Assembly: GCA_947247005.1 (NCBI GenBank)
Contig: OX365948.1
Span: forward strand, 55,969,401 to 56,033,400
Origin: Spisula solida
Taxonomy: Eukaryota; Mollusca; Bivalvia; Venerida; Mactridae
Direction of reading: 5' to 3'
Length of the DNA: 64,000 nt
The notes under the pieces are model-generated. The model had not been told where the DNA came from. It saw only the letters and a list, made by a program, of their open reading frames with translations, and made no database searches. Positions 1 to 11,409 of this stretch are shown here, piece by piece; positions within the stretch are counted from its first letter, which is position 1; every line of letters starts with the position of its first letter. Both the position numbers and the translations under genes were made by a program.

Positions 1-1062
1 CAAACCTAGTCTGTTGTTCACAAAACATCTTTAATTAATATAAGTGGTAGAACTGGTTTCACAATCATGAAATAAATTAGTTTGTTTCTGTATAAGGCCA
101 GAACAAACCACAGGTACATTGATACACTGTATCATTGATAAAGAGTTAAAAAGTTTCTTTTATAAGTTTATGTTATCTTAGATATTATAAATTTTATTAA
201 ACAAATATGTTTTTTGTTTACTCTTTATAAATGATGCAGTTACCTGTGGAACAAACCTGTTGAAAAAATAGTAATTTTATGCACTAAAAATCAACAATTG
301 CCGCCGATTTGCAGCAAAATGCAAATTAAATTCTTATATGGGCAAAAAATAGGGTTGGCATGGTTACCAGAAAAAAAACTACAATATTACAGTCTAAGGC
401 ACAAGGGTCAGATCCGACTTTCCAACCCATCTCTTAAGCAATAATTGAGTGTTCATTAACACTTATTAGTGAATGTCCGTACTTGATGCACAAGCCCCAT
501 AAAACAGACCACTTGGGGTAATAAACATTTGCAATATCTGATCAATGATAGCTCCTGTAAATATTGAACCTCTATGATGGGATACCTATAGTGAAGAAGT
601 TGCTTATTCTGCCTCATATATTTAGACACATACTGTTTTATGTGCATTTATTCTGATACAAAGTAGAAATTAAAATGATAAGCAAAAATGGCATTATTTA
701 AAAATATGGTACAAGACTATGAATATGAGTATTTAAGCTAGTCTTATGTTATTGATTTTACTTAGTGTTACTAGTAATAATTAAAAAGAAGTTAACCATC
801 ATGAAATTTTATGTATTAATTTGTCTTGGCCTTAGGATGATGATACTACTACGTTCATGTAGACGTCCAGGATCTCCTTGCACGTGAATGTTACATCATG
901 CATATATATATTATAAATGCTTTTATCAGTTATACAACAATACATATACTGTCCATTGAGGAAGTTACATACACTGTATTACACAATTTATTTGACAAGG
1001 TCAGTATGTGAACTATAATGCTCAGCTGGCTCTCAAAATGAGGATGCAACCACAGGTGGTTG
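1..1062. other. Intergenic, no gene seen
   Basis: AT-rich DNA without a convincing reading frame. Positions about 45-90 (aactggtttcacaatc followed by aaataaattag) match the 3' tail of the SINE at 39597-39850, so a truncated SINE tail sits at the window edge. Confidence 0.5.
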
Positions 1063-1168
1063 TATAGTACATCCTCCCCAGAGTGACCCTCTGTAGAGCA
1101 ACAACCTCTACACAATAACCAATATTTGCAGATCCCAAAGGATGTTGCTCTACAGAGGTTGTACTGTA
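1063..1168. mobile_element. Short TIR element, family E
   Basis: The right end reads agaggttgtactgta. The left end is a decayed inverted copy (tatagtacatcctcc). The same termini bound 4322-4494, and a worn copy lies at 19232-19362. TA-flanked ends and no coding capacity suggest a Tc1/mariner-superfamily MITE; the superfamily is inference. Confidence 0.7.
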
Positions 1169-1284
1169 TATTAGTTATTTTACAATCTGAGTTATATTAT
1201 GGTAAAGTTACTTATATTTGCAGTCTATTTATCGGATGCAAAAGATCACAAAATTAAACGCCCCCCTCTCAATTTATTGACCTT

Positions 1285-1760
1285 GAAAATATGTAACGAG
1301 ATATTTTTATGCCCCCATATCGATAGAACGGGAGGCATGTAGGGATTCACCTGGCTGTCTGTCCGTCCGTTCGTCCGTCCTGTTAACCCAAATTGACCGG
1401 TTCTTCTAGCGTCATTATGGCTTGCTACAAAGCTTCCATACTTGCAAGGATGCTGTATATGAACACTCTCCACATGCCTGCATCACCCAACCCCATTTTG
1501 ACCTTCACCTTGACCCAATTTTGGACTTTTAACTTATTGAAGGGCCAAATTATTGGTTAACCCAAATTGACCGTTTCTTTTAGCATTTATATATCTTGCT
1601 ATTAAGCATTCATACTTGCATGGATGTTGTATATGAACGCTCTCCACACGCCTGTATCACCTAACCCCATTTTGACCTTCACCTTGACCTAATTTTGGAC
1701 TTAGACTTATTTATGGACAAGGCTTCCACAGGGGGCATTAGCGTTCTTGTTCTTTCAATA
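1285..1760. repeat. Dispersed repeat with internal 170-bp duplication
   Basis: Two direct copies of about 170 bp start near 1383 and 1554. Each runs from ttaacccaaattgaccg through catacttgcatggatg-like sequence to ccccattttgaccttcacc. The block begins with cccccatatcgatagaacg and ends with agggggcattagcgttct, which suggests inverted ends. No coding signal was seen. Confidence 0.6.
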
Positions 1761-1993
1761 TTTCAAATCCACCAAATTACTTTTTTACCATAATCAGTGA
1801 AATATAAAACCGGCAAAATGAATGATTTTACAGCATATAGCTTCATTACTGAAGTTGTAAAAACAGCCCCCTTTGGATTAATCATTGCTTAATAATATTG
1901 CACATTGCATTCTGTTTATCTTTCTGTAAACAATATACATATAGTCCAGTCAGGGTAAAAAAACTTTGAACTAACTGTAAATACATATACCAG

Positions 1994-2190
1994 CAGCCTC
2001 CGATATCGTAAAAAATCTCAAGTAGAAATCTCAACTCAACTTGAGATTTTGCTCAAATCAGAGTCGGAATCTAAGATAAACTTGAAGCTCAAGCTCTTGA
2101 AATTTTACTGCAAAAAACTCAGAATAATATGTCTGTTTAGTGATGCTAATTTTGAGTACCGGTACAGCCTCGCATGGAAAATAACATAAA
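1994..2190. mobile_element. Degenerate copy of MITE family F
   Basis: The stretch with aaatctcaactcaacttgag and gagattttgctcaaatc parallels the interior of the intact element at 25266-25520. The terminal GGCCCCGATCTCCCGA repeats are eroded here. Confidence 0.55.
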
Positions 2191-2337
2191 GACACATGCA
2201 AATAGCGTTACTTCTCAAACAAAATATTGCAATAGAGAGGTTGTTGAACAATAGAAGGGCAGCTCTGGAGAGTCTGTACATTTATAATCCGGATATAGGA
2301 CTGCACAGACTGGAAAGGCATAATGAAGAAGAAAGGT

Positions 2338-2470
2338 TAGAGACATAGTGATCTATGTTAAGAGTCACCCAACTCATAATCTGAAAGTCATGGGTTCCCA
2401 CTCCATCTAGTAAACTCAGTATTGGTCACAATATTTGCTTAATCTTCATGAAACGTGGTCACAATGCCCG
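2338..2470 (+). mobile_element. Possible tRNA-derived SINE head
   Basis: catagtgatctatgttaaga resembles a pol III A box. tcataatctgaaagtcatgg followed by gttcccactcc resembles an anticodon arm and a B box. The B box departs from the consensus, so this is a weak call of a worn SINE rather than a tRNA gene. Confidence 0.35.
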
Positions 2471-4321
2471 TTTCTATGATTTCTAAGCCATGTGATTGTT
2501 ACTAGGTCATTTGAGACTGACCACTAGGGTATTAGGTCAAGTCAAAGAAAAGCATAGTTAACACAATCGTCATTAGATGCCATAATTTTAACATACTGGT
2601 ATATAGACCTATGCAAGTACCAGATACGAAACGTTAAAAACAGACAAGGTAGGCCTACGTTGCAGCAGATGTTGAAAGTAGCCAGTAGCTATGAAAACCA
2701 TGATGGCGTATCCATAATTTCTTTTGATACATTAGTTAATATCCGAACCAACACCACTGTGACACAATAACTGCGGGCAGTGTAAAACATGTATGATCAA
2801 CTTAATCATGAACACACAATGCTTATTTCTGCTGAAAATTGCTAATAAATATAATACATGTACTGTTTGCTAAGCACCAAACATTATACAGATAACGTAT
2901 AGAACGGAAGTGATACCCCTGACGGTTTTTCGACTGTAAAATTCATCGCTTCGGTAAGTAAATTAATCTTGATTTTTCTTTGTTTTGTAAGACGTTATCA
3001 ATGAAATCAACCAGCCAACCGTACCCAGTCCTGTCGCTACCTGCAGACACAAGCCCATTTTCCCTCCAAATACCTATGATTAAGGGGAACAGTTCGATTC
3101 CAGTGCGGTTTCGGTTACTGCACCCCTGACTACCTGTCTATATTATTTCTAGTTTCTGCCGATTTTCATGGTGTGTTGCTGTTTGATGAGGCATGCAGCT
3201 TTGTTGTTTACCTTATTCTAGGTATGCAAAATAAGTTCGGAACCGCCAGATTATGAGGCGAAATAATCACTATGATACCCCTGACGGTTGCTGTTTGTGA
3301 CTGATACCCCTGACGTTAATATGATATTGTTTTAGGTCAAACACATATTTCATGCCATTCATAGAAAACACGTGCCTCTCAATGTTCACGCCTTGCATTG
3401 CTTAGAACGTACAAGATCGACAGCATGTACTGAGAGTAATAGATATCCACTACAAGTAGTCTACAACTAAACCAACCTCGCAACTTTCTAACTGAAATAT
3501 GGCGAAATTGAATTGGCAGCTGGGATCCTCGTCAGATGGATGAAAGCATTGTCGAATTAGACCATAGTGTTACCTTCAGAGGTTTCAAACACTTATCACC
3601 GTATCGTGATATAGGAGCGTTTAGTATATTGCATCTAAATAGAAAAATAATAAAGACTTAAGTCTACAAATTTTCTCCTTTATTTTACGAGGAAAATTTC
3701 ACCATCTCATAAGATCCTACGGTATCATGACTAAACGGGACTATTTCACCTGTAGTTTTAGCAGCATAAGTCCTGTGTATCTGGTCAAGCCAAGAAGTAT
3801 TCCGAGCCTAGTGCAATCAATGCTGGGCACATGTTAAGAATGGAACAACACCCCACAAATAAGGAAGGGTGACTTTAAAGGATGATGACCTGGGGTTATC
3901 AAACAGTAACTAACAACGGGTCGCATTCTTGATATCAGTCATATACAGAGAGAATGCGTCTTCTAATTCTCCGTCATATAGCCGTAAACTCCGTCAGCTT
4001 TTTGGCAAATTTGTACATAAAAACTTTTTTTGCAATGGTAAACCATGTTTCGTACAAGTACGCCACTCGCGATACTTCCTTGAACAATATCGAATCGTAT
4101 AGGAAATTCAGTCTGTATCAGTTCCACTCTAGAGTATTCTTTGCTCGTACAGATTTATTTGTTTTGTCTACATTGAGTCGAAGGTTCGAATGCCGCCCAT
4201 CTCTGAGCGTAAGCGAAATTCTCGTACGACTTTCTAATTGAAGTTTTCTATCCAAAGTATAAGTGGCATCCGTCTGCGATACGTATCGCCTAGGTAGTCA
4301 AAAAGAACAATTATAATAATA
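2471..4321. other. Intergenic, thrice-repeated short motif
   Basis: No supportable gene. The phrase GATACCCCTGACG occurs at about 2913, 3272 and 3302. The first copy is followed by a donor-like cggtaagta near 2952. A 95-codon open frame at 3954-4241 has no family resemblance and is not called. A stretch near 3677 (ctttattttacgaggaaa) recurs near 45590 and looks like a retroelement tail. Confidence 0.4.
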
Positions 4322-4494
4322 TACAGTACAACCTCTCAAGAGTGGCCCTCTTTAGAGCACCAACCTATCTATAACAACAACTTTGAAAGTTCCCTCTGTA
4401 GAAAAATTAACCTAGTATGTAGAGCAACAACCTCTTCACAACATCCAATATCTGCAGCTCACAAATGGTGTTGCTCTACAGAGGTTGTACTGTA
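4322..4494. mobile_element. MITE family E, intact ends
   Basis: It starts with tacagtacaacctct and ends with its inverted partner agaggttgtactgta, a 15-bp terminal inverted repeat with TA at the borders. The 173-bp interior is non-coding. Confidence 0.8.
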
Positions 4495-4581
4495 CCCATG
4501 CGGCGTCATTTGTGCAACCTTCGTGGTGGGTGCAGTTCGTAGGGTCGTGAGTATTTTCAGTCATAAGCGAAAAAAAGTAAC

Positions 4582-4665
4582 AACAGTTTTCATAATTTAT
4601 TATATGCAATTACAGTGACGAGTTTTTCATAATTTATTATATACAATTACAGTGACGAGTGTATA
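4582..4665. repeat. Two-copy tandem repeat
   Basis: Two nearly identical units of about 39 bp contain ttttcataatttattata and cagtgacgagt. Confidence 0.75.
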
Positions 4666-5000
4666 AGGTAAAATTTGTCCAAGTACATACAAAAATTGAC
4701 TAGGAGGTATATTTGAGGATTTTCGTGGTGCTTTGCAAACGTTGAGTAGTGTATGCCTGCAGCTTGCGTACAGGAAAATAATACGGAAATATGACCCAAT
4801 ATTAATATGCTGATGGATTTATTTCTGTATTTGATATAAATTTAAAGTTATAACACAATAAAAATCTACATAAATCAAATTTTAATTCCAAAATAAAGGA
4901 TGAGTATAGTTTTGTGAAACAAGAAGTCTTTGTCTAAAATATTTTTTAGTTACACAGATTGCGGAAACTGTTCGTTCCTTCTTTCCTTCACAGGACCTTA

Positions 5001-5860
5001 TACAGGGTGTTAAAAAAGTTTGTTCTCAAAACTTAAATTCATATATATAAAGTCAGACAGGGAAGGCAACACTCAAATTAACCAGCCGAGCACAGAAAAC
5101 ATTAAAACACACAAAGCACAATGCCCAACTGAACCAACCGAGCACACAAAACACATACAAGGCACAATGTCCAACTAAACAAGTAAAGGTCTGCCCAAGT
5201 CCAAGCTGTCGAAAAGTATAATGAATTATTAGTTTCAGCAACCAAAAGACTGAATGCCCTAGCTGAATGACCCAGTTTTCACAGTAAAACGACTATGATG
5301 CCTAGTTTTAGCTGTCAGAAATTAGTTTCAGCAAACAAAATACGCAAAATGACCTAGTTACAACAGTAAAACTGCTGAAATACATAGTTTTAGTTGCCTA
5401 AAGCCTCAAACGTTAAGTACATGTAACAGTATTAAAACGCTGAAAAGCATGGTTTCAGCTAAATGACCTAGTTTCAGCAATAAAAAAGCTGAAAGCCCCA
5501 GCCGGATGACCTAGTTTCAATACGTAAAATGTCTTAGCTGAATGCCCCAGCCAAAACAAGTCGAGATATTCCTAAGTGAACAACCACGCCACATGACCAC
5601 AGTGGACACTCCAGCCGGATGACCTAGTTTAAATAAGTAAAACAGTTCAGTAGAAAAAGTAAAATGACGTTTTGTTTGAGCTATGTACGCACTAGACAAG
5701 TTTAATTTCTTACTCTAATAGCTTCATTTAATACCAGAAAGATTAGATTATTGGTGGTCCCCTCTTGATTTTAAACTGAACATATTATAGTCTTCTGAGG
5801 TCATAAAAATAAAATATTGAAACTTAAACATTGCGAAAGAACTTTATTAACACCCTCTAT
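5001..5860. mobile_element. MITE family C, split by a younger insertion
   Basis: The left end tacagggtgttaaaaaagtt and the right end ctttattaacaccctcta are inverted partners. Uninterrupted copies of 229-241 bp lie at 9685-9913 and 54624-54864. This copy is interrupted between about 5052 and 5660 by the 53-bp-repeat element, after which the family C sequence resumes (gagctatgtacgcac). The CAGGGTGTTAAAAAAGT-type end resembles mariner-superfamily termini; that assignment is inference. Confidence 0.75.
5053..5660 (+). mobile_element. 53-bp-repeat interspersed element, long copy
   Basis: It begins tcagacagggaaggcaacac and continues with two units containing ccgagcacagaaaac, then a field of short degenerate phrases (atgacctagtttcagc and variants). 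Related pieces occur in both orientations across the window. It sits inside family C, which helps place its ends. No reading frame was found. A Helitron-like origin is possible from the TC start and the internal tandem repeats, but no 3' CTRR hairpin was confirmed. Confidence 0.7.
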
Positions 5861-6516
5861 AGTCATATGATATTCCACTACAAGGATGTCAGTTGACACA
5901 ATACGATGACGCATCGGAAATATTACTGTAAAGATCTGAAATCTTCGCGAGTGAGTGGTTAAATTTCGCTTTATACGCGAAATCGACAAGTTCATGAACT
6001 TAAACAACGACAGTAAAGCACAGACAGAAGAGTCTGAAGTTCTTTCCGAAGATTAAGTAATTGATTAAGAAAACATTTTCTGATTTTACAGGAAATTATT
6101 TTTAATCGAATTATCGAAAGCGCTGTAGTGTTCACTGCTCTTTAATTTATTTCTTGATTTAATTGTGTTTTAAGGTACACCGAGTCTTTTAACGTGCATT
6201 ATATAACATAGAATACGTTTCAATACATAGTTGTATAGGAAGGATATAAAATGAAGGTATTTTAAAATGTCAAATGAAGAAACGTCCCTTGTCGCCTTTT
6301 ATGACAGTCAAGTTTCACGCCGCCATTCTAGCGACCAGCACCACCCGATGTGCCAATGTCGCAGAATTAACAATTAAAGCCTATCGGAATATCATACGCG
6401 AACTCCAATTTAGGCACCCTGACCTGAGAATTTGTCATTGCTTGTGCAAATGATGTTTTAGACGATCGTATGGTCTACCCTATAAAAATAAGACGAACAG
6501 GGGTCTTAATGGACAT
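5861..6516. other. Intergenic, no gene seen
   Basis: No coding signal. Positions about 5926-6017 (actgtaaagatctgaaatc, then gacagtaaag) look like a short relic of the TIR family at 41439-41663. Confidence 0.4.
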
Positions 6517-6952
6517 GTCGCTGGATTAGAATTAGAAGGTCGTAAGTACAAAATCAATATTTTGAAAAGACAATAAAAAACTGTCGGAAAATACTCTTTG
6601 CTTTTGGAAAAACAAGCTTTTTAAACTTCAGTTTGGTCAACATGACTACTTCCGATTTTCATGAAAATAGGCTCATAAGAAGCGTCTTGACATGCAGATT
6701 TTAAACATGCATGAGTCTTATAAGGACTTAAGTACGAGAATATTAATAAGTACAGTCAGATCTCGATACAACGACGCTGTTTGTTTCCAAGAAAAATGTC
6801 GTTGTAACGAATATGTCAGTATACTGAATGGATATAAAGAGCATTTTAATACTATTGTCCCCAAATTTGATGTCAGTATAATGAATTTGTCAGTATATCG
6901 GGTGTCGTTATATCGATATCTGACTGTACTTCTAATTCTAGGTCAGCGATAT
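6517..6952. mobile_element. MITE family A, carrying a nested pogo-like MITE
   Basis: Family A ends are atatcgctggcttagaat and its inverse. Here the left end is tgtcgctggattagaatt and the right end is attctaggtcagcgatat. The interior (cagtttggtcaacatgac, cgattttcatgaaaatagg) matches the copies at 17763, 29807, 38497, 47373 and 57736. It is interrupted at 6751-6928. Confidence 0.8.
6751..6928. mobile_element. Pogo/Tigger-like MITE nested in family A
   Basis: It opens tacagtcagatctcgataca and closes gatatctgactgta. It is 178 bp with TA borders and aligns along its length with 48783-48960. Interior phrases such as gtcagtataatgaatttgtc are shared. The CAGTCAGATCTCG..AACGAC terminus is typical of pogo-group elements; family placement is inference. 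Confidence 0.8.
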
Positions 6953-7007
6953 GTAAGTAGGTAGGTGCAAAGGCGAAGAACTTGGGATTAAGGGGTTGGA
7001 TAATTAA

Positions 7008-7388
7008 TATTCTAACATGACCAGCGATTTCGCCTATATATACAAAGAACAAATCATAACGTCGTATATCGGCCGATATACAATGAAAAATGACGTCATG
7101 TCGTTTTTTATGACGTCATGCAGGTAAACAAGTTACGTAAACAACATAGATCTCGCAAAATAACACTGGCTTAATATATAATTCCGAGTTTAAATCATGT
7201 TAGAATCGAAATAAAATATTCAAAAGCCGTTGTATAACGGCTGTTATACAGTGGTTTGTCGTTCTGACGCTTGTTGTTAATCACTCAGGCCTACGACCTT
7301 CTTGGTTAATTCCTACGCGTCAGAACTCCAAACCTTTGTAAAACAGCCGGTTTACAACGGTTTTTCATAGTTTATTTCTTAAATCACA
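7008..7388. repeat. Dispersed repeat L, copy 1
   Basis: It aligns with 60316-60636 over its whole length (acatgaccagcgatttcg, caggtaaacaagttacg, ggtttttcatagttt). An internal inverted pair gttctgacgc/gcgtcagaac brackets a short palindromic segment. This copy has extra sequence containing two TGACGTCATG motifs. The mobile class was not determined. Confidence 0.75.
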
Positions 7389-7586
7389 AAATCGACGGAT
7401 CATGGTGAAACGCCTACTCGACTAAACTGATCATAATCAGGAATTAATTATGCAAAGTTATTTAGACAAACTAAAAATAAATTTCAAATTACTATCAAAA
7501 CTAGATATAGCTGAGCAGTTATTTAATGTTTAAGATATAATCCGCAAAAATAGGCTGTGCCTTAGTTCATATTAAAATATAGTGAA

Positions 7587-7630
7587 AAATCGGACGGGGA
7601 AGGCAGCACTTAACAGAAACAGCCGACGTA
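7587..7630 (+). repeat. 5' fragment of the 53-bp-repeat element
   Basis: atcggacggggaaggcagca followed by cttaacagaaacagccga is the left end of the element described at 5053-5660. It stops after about 45 bp. Confidence 0.65.
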
Positions 7631-7739
7631 TTGGTGTATTGCAAAAATAAAATAAAATTATCAAATATTTGCGTAATTATGGTATAGTTACCCGTATATG
7701 GTATAAACAACCACACTGACATTTAAAATAACTTGCGAA

Positions 7740-8130
7740 ACATCGACATCTTGAAGTTATTTAGTATTTTTACATCCAAAATTCTATAGGGTAACACTAC
7801 TATCACTTTTAAAACTAGCCTGAAATGTGTTTGCATTCAATGAAAACGAACCGAATACCTCACTGATGTTTACGCTGTAGTTTGTGGATGTTACAGACAG
7901 ATCGATCACGTGTGAATTTACATGACTCACAAAGCATGTCTGAAGGAAGCTGTGCTTTTTCTTTAAAGAAAAAATACTGAGTGCGCGATATCAAGAGTGG
8001 TTTTAATTGCTTTTTTGTCATAAATCTTTTATAAAGCAGCCGTCAGTGGCTTTCTATTACATAAATACTTGGTTAGGTAGGATAATTACGGCATACACAA
8101 TATTTAGCCAAATCTGTGAGGCAGCACCTT
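7740..8130 (+). repeat. Dispersed repeat M, partial copy
   Basis: It is the inverted counterpart of 14625-15065. Shared stretches include aaattctatagggta, gaacgaaccgaatacc, cgatcacgtgtgaa and gtggctttctattacat. Both copies preserve a short frame containing SVAFYYINTWLG. That conservation probably reflects copying of the repeat, not a gene. Confidence 0.7.
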
Positions 8131-8224
8131 TAAGAAACACTGTAAATTATATGATGCACCATACAGCTGCAAAAATGATTTTTGGTGATTGTCAACAAAA
8201 ACTAAACCGTGACGTTTTTTGACC

Positions 8225-8640
8225 AGCAACATAATAATAATAATAATAGCTTTATTTAAAGAAGATGACACATTAAGATCATACAAATTATACAAAAATG
8301 ATTATATCTTTTTTACAATGTGGTCTTCTATCTGAAATAACGAAATACATTCAAATAAATTCAAATAAATCATTCATACATATAAACAGACATTCATACA
8401 TGCAATAGCACTAATTATATTATATAGTAGACAGACACAGCCATCTCAACAGTAATTAAAATAGAATGATTATAATAGTAAAATGAACATGTTGACTAAT
8501 TTTTTGACATCAGATATTTTTTATATTTATGTTTAAAAGCTGATAAAGAATTTAAATTTCTAACAGAAAGAGGTATGCTGTTCTATGATGATTCAAGTTT
8601 GCTTAATAAAGGTACTAGGAGGCTAGGATGTAATTAAGGC
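8225..8640 (-). pseudogene. 3' end of a non-LTR retrotransposon (decayed)
   Basis: Read on the minus strand, this ends in a 3' UTR and an (ATT)n tail (8225-8250). Upstream lies the last part of a reverse-transcriptase ORF with the phrase NSIPLSVRNLNSLSAFKHKY just before the stop. That is the LPxxIRNxxSLxxFKxxLKxYL terminus common in CR1/RTE-type LINEs. A TAG replaces the conserved Trp codon before NSIPLS, so the copy is dead as well as 5'-truncated. Confidence 0.75.
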
Positions 8641-9240
8641 TTGTTGAAATGTATGCAAAGTGCCTAATATTTAACCCAAGTATTAATATATAATTATCTT
8701 TGCCTACCAACAGTCTAGTGACGTCAACAAAATAAATGTTGTAGGCCTAAATAGTTAAATGACAACGCGTTTTGTTGTTTGTTTTTTTCGACTACATTGT
8801 AATATACAGAAATTAATTCGTTATTAATAGTCTCAAAAAAGAAAAAACTGACAGTTCTTTAGAACAGTGATTTCGATCATAGTACCGTGAGTTTTCTTTT
8901 TTGTTTGAATATCGGTGTCGCCCTTGAAAAAATAATGTTATACTTTTATTCTTTGTTAAAATATTTGATATAATTGTTTGTAAACATGAACCAGAATATA
9001 TTTTAAGTATTGAACTTGTATTATAAAGGTCAAAAGTTCAAACTACGGGCATGACCCCCTTTTTCCATGACCTTTGTCAAAAATTGGGCGATCACGGTCT
9101 AGTTAAGGTACCGTTTGGATTTCCCAAACTGTACATATGATTTCAGTCTGCACAACGAAAATGGTTATAGCGACAAGACTTAAATGTATAGTTATCATTT
9201 ATTTATTTTCAATTTGTACAAACGGTCATTCGTTTGCCAA
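8641..9240. other. Intergenic, no gene seen
   Basis: AT-rich sequence with no coding or structural signal that I can support. Confidence 0.4.
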
Positions 9241-9469
9241 TTCACTTAATCTTAAAGTTACGCACACATTTAAACCCTATATGATTCATTAACAGTTGCA
9301 AATTGTGTCAGTCGCAAAGGGGGTCTGTAATATTAATGATGTTTCAGTAAATGCTTTCCTTCAAACTTCATACTTATGTGCCTACTGTGCATTTGTTAAA
9401 AAGACATGAAGTATTTAAATGTGTGCGTATCTTTAAGATTTCCGTAGGTGCTTTGATAAAACAGTACTT
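9241..9469. mobile_element. MITE family D, diverged copy
   Basis: The right end tttccgtaggtgctttgata followed by aaacagtac matches the family D terminus seen at 59492-59730. The left half (cttaatcttaaagttacg) is its worn inverted partner. Confidence 0.55.
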
Positions 9470-9684
9470 TGATGTAGATCTTTTGGCCGCTTTTGAACAT
9501 GCAATTGCATGAAAATAGCTCTATATATAAAAAATTTGATTATACAAATTTATAAGATCTACATCCCTAAAATTAATAGAAATTTACAAATGCATAATTG
9601 CATCCACACTACAAACCGGCACAATTACCAAACATGCGGGATTTCTCAATTTCTCTATAAAAGCATACACATATTCTAGGATTA

Positions 9685-9913
9685 TACAGGGTGTTAAATA
9701 AGTTCGTTCACAACGTTTTAACGTCCATAGTTTATTTTTCTGACGTCAGAAGAACGTATATATAATGTTCAGTTAAAATTGAGAGTGTTCTAGTATTGTT
9801 ATTAACTCCATGAAGCTATTAAAGTAAGAAATTATAATTATTCAAGCGCGTACAATACGCAGATGATTTAGAATTACTTTATATTTTGAGAACAAACTTT
9901 TTTAACACCCTAT
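9685..9913. mobile_element. MITE family C
   Basis: It is bounded by tacagggtgttaaataagtt and aacttttttaacaccctata, inverted ends of about 20 bp. The 229-bp non-coding interior belongs to the family at 5001 and 54624. Confidence 0.8.
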
Positions 9914-10154
9914 ACAGTCCATATTTAACATCAATTAGACAACTGTTTCTTCTGATGTTTTCATTTTTGTAGTGTATAGGAAGTCGAGAAGCTAACAGAT
10001 GTCTGTTTTATGTCACAGTCGACACATTAACAACGAGTTTTTGCATGTTACGCAAGGATTTTGATACTGAAACTGTCAACATCCTTTTCATTCTTCTTGC
10101 ATTCCTGTTGTAGTTTTCATACTGAAAGCGTTGAATGAATAATGACTCGTTATG

Positions 10155-10724
10155 TTAAGGCCCCGTCACACAGAACGAATTCATTTAAAGAAGCTTGAAC
10201 TTGGGAATGGAGAGTAATTTTGTGATTTGTAACCGTCGGAATACTTATCGCAACGGACAAAAAACGCTCACAGACGCATCTACTAGTCCGCCCCAATCGC
10301 TATTGCAAGGAGAAGTCCTATTCGCAAGTTGACGTCGGGTAGTTAAAGGCCCCTTTAAATATACATGTACAACGAAGTCTTACGTTTGGAGTAATTTGAC
10401 TAATCCGAACCGAACCGAACATAACTAATCGCAACCGACACAAAACGCTACAGATGCAGCTACTAGTCAGTCCTATTCGCAAGTTGACGCCGTAAATTAG
10501 GTGCGAGTTAAGGCCCTTTCACACATAACGAAGCCTGACGATACATTTGAGTAATTTGACTAATCTGGACCGAAAAAACTAGTCCGCTTATAGACGCATC
10601 CTTACGAACACCGATATTGACACCAACGATTTACAGCGAACATATACTAATGAGAAAGAATTTAGCGGAAGTCCTATTTGCCAGTATTCGTCAGTGGTAT
10701 TTGTTTTGTGTGACGGGGCCTTAA
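10155..10724. mobile_element. TTAA-bounded TIR element with internal triplication
   Basis: Perfect 18-bp terminal inverted repeats are ttaaggccccgtcacaca and tgtgtgacggggccttaa. The terminal phrase recurs internally in weaker form near 10345 and 10513. Each recurrence is accompanied by gagtaatttgactaatc and tcctattcgcaagttgacg, giving about three units of roughly 165-180 bp. TTAA at both borders fits piggyBac or Kolobok-type targets. No transposase is present. Confidence 0.8.
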
Positions 10725-11097
10725 GGTGCGAGTAAAACATCCGCTAGATTCTCAACAGGTTCATTCAAAACGAAGATGGCATAAAACATGAAACGGACAG
10801 AAAGTATGAAAACTGTCAGATTTTGCATACCATGGAAAATGAAGGAAAAGAAACGCTGAAGTTGCTAACAGCTGTACTTGCAAACAACTACATACACAAA
10901 ATAAAGAGCCACCGGCTTAAAAGTGACCTTAAGGTAAATACGGAATTTAGGTCCGCCGACAGCCGGCACTTGACATATATAAATCAAATACATTTGTACT
11001 TAAAAATAAGTTATTGATGGTATTTCGAAATTGCACTACTCAGAAAGAGAACAATATGTTTACAGTTTTTTCCCCGGTATCAAGGCTTTTTTCGTTA
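10725..11097. other. Intergenic, no gene seen
   Basis: A 64-codon open frame at 10823-11017 has no family resemblance. No gene is called. Confidence 0.35.
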
Positions 11098-11409
11098 ATG
11101 CTGTGGTCACATTTGCCCTACGAGCTCCTTACGAGCACCGTACGAGTTGATTTTGGCAAACTGGCGCGGCGTCCATACGAAGCCCGTACGGACACCGAAG
11201 ACTCGTACGAGCATCGTACGCATTTTCCTAACTCGTACGAGCATCGTACGGATATCGTACGAGTGCATCTCTATAGAACGTTCACGGTCCTTACGAACTG
11301 TGACCAGATACTACGAATATACAAAAACCGTTAGGATTTCAAAAATTGTGAACTCGTACGAGTTGATAAATTCGTACGGATATCGTACGCGCTTTGTGAC
11401 CGCAGCATT
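11098..11409. mobile_element. MITE-like element packed with CGTACG palindromes
   Basis: The ends taatgctgtggtcaca and tgtgaccgcagcatta are inverted partners with one mismatch in 16. The interior repeats actcgtacgagcatcgtacg and shortened forms at least six times, so much of it can pair with itself. No transposase is present. The two overlapping open frames here are by-products of this repetition. Confidence 0.7.

Noticed and set aside
3954..4241. A 95-aa gene
   Set aside because: No recognisable domain, poor start context and no supporting signals.
8007..8222. A 71-aa conserved gene with a homologue at 14553-14750
   Set aside because: Both lie inside dispersed repeat M. Kept only as a low-interest finding.
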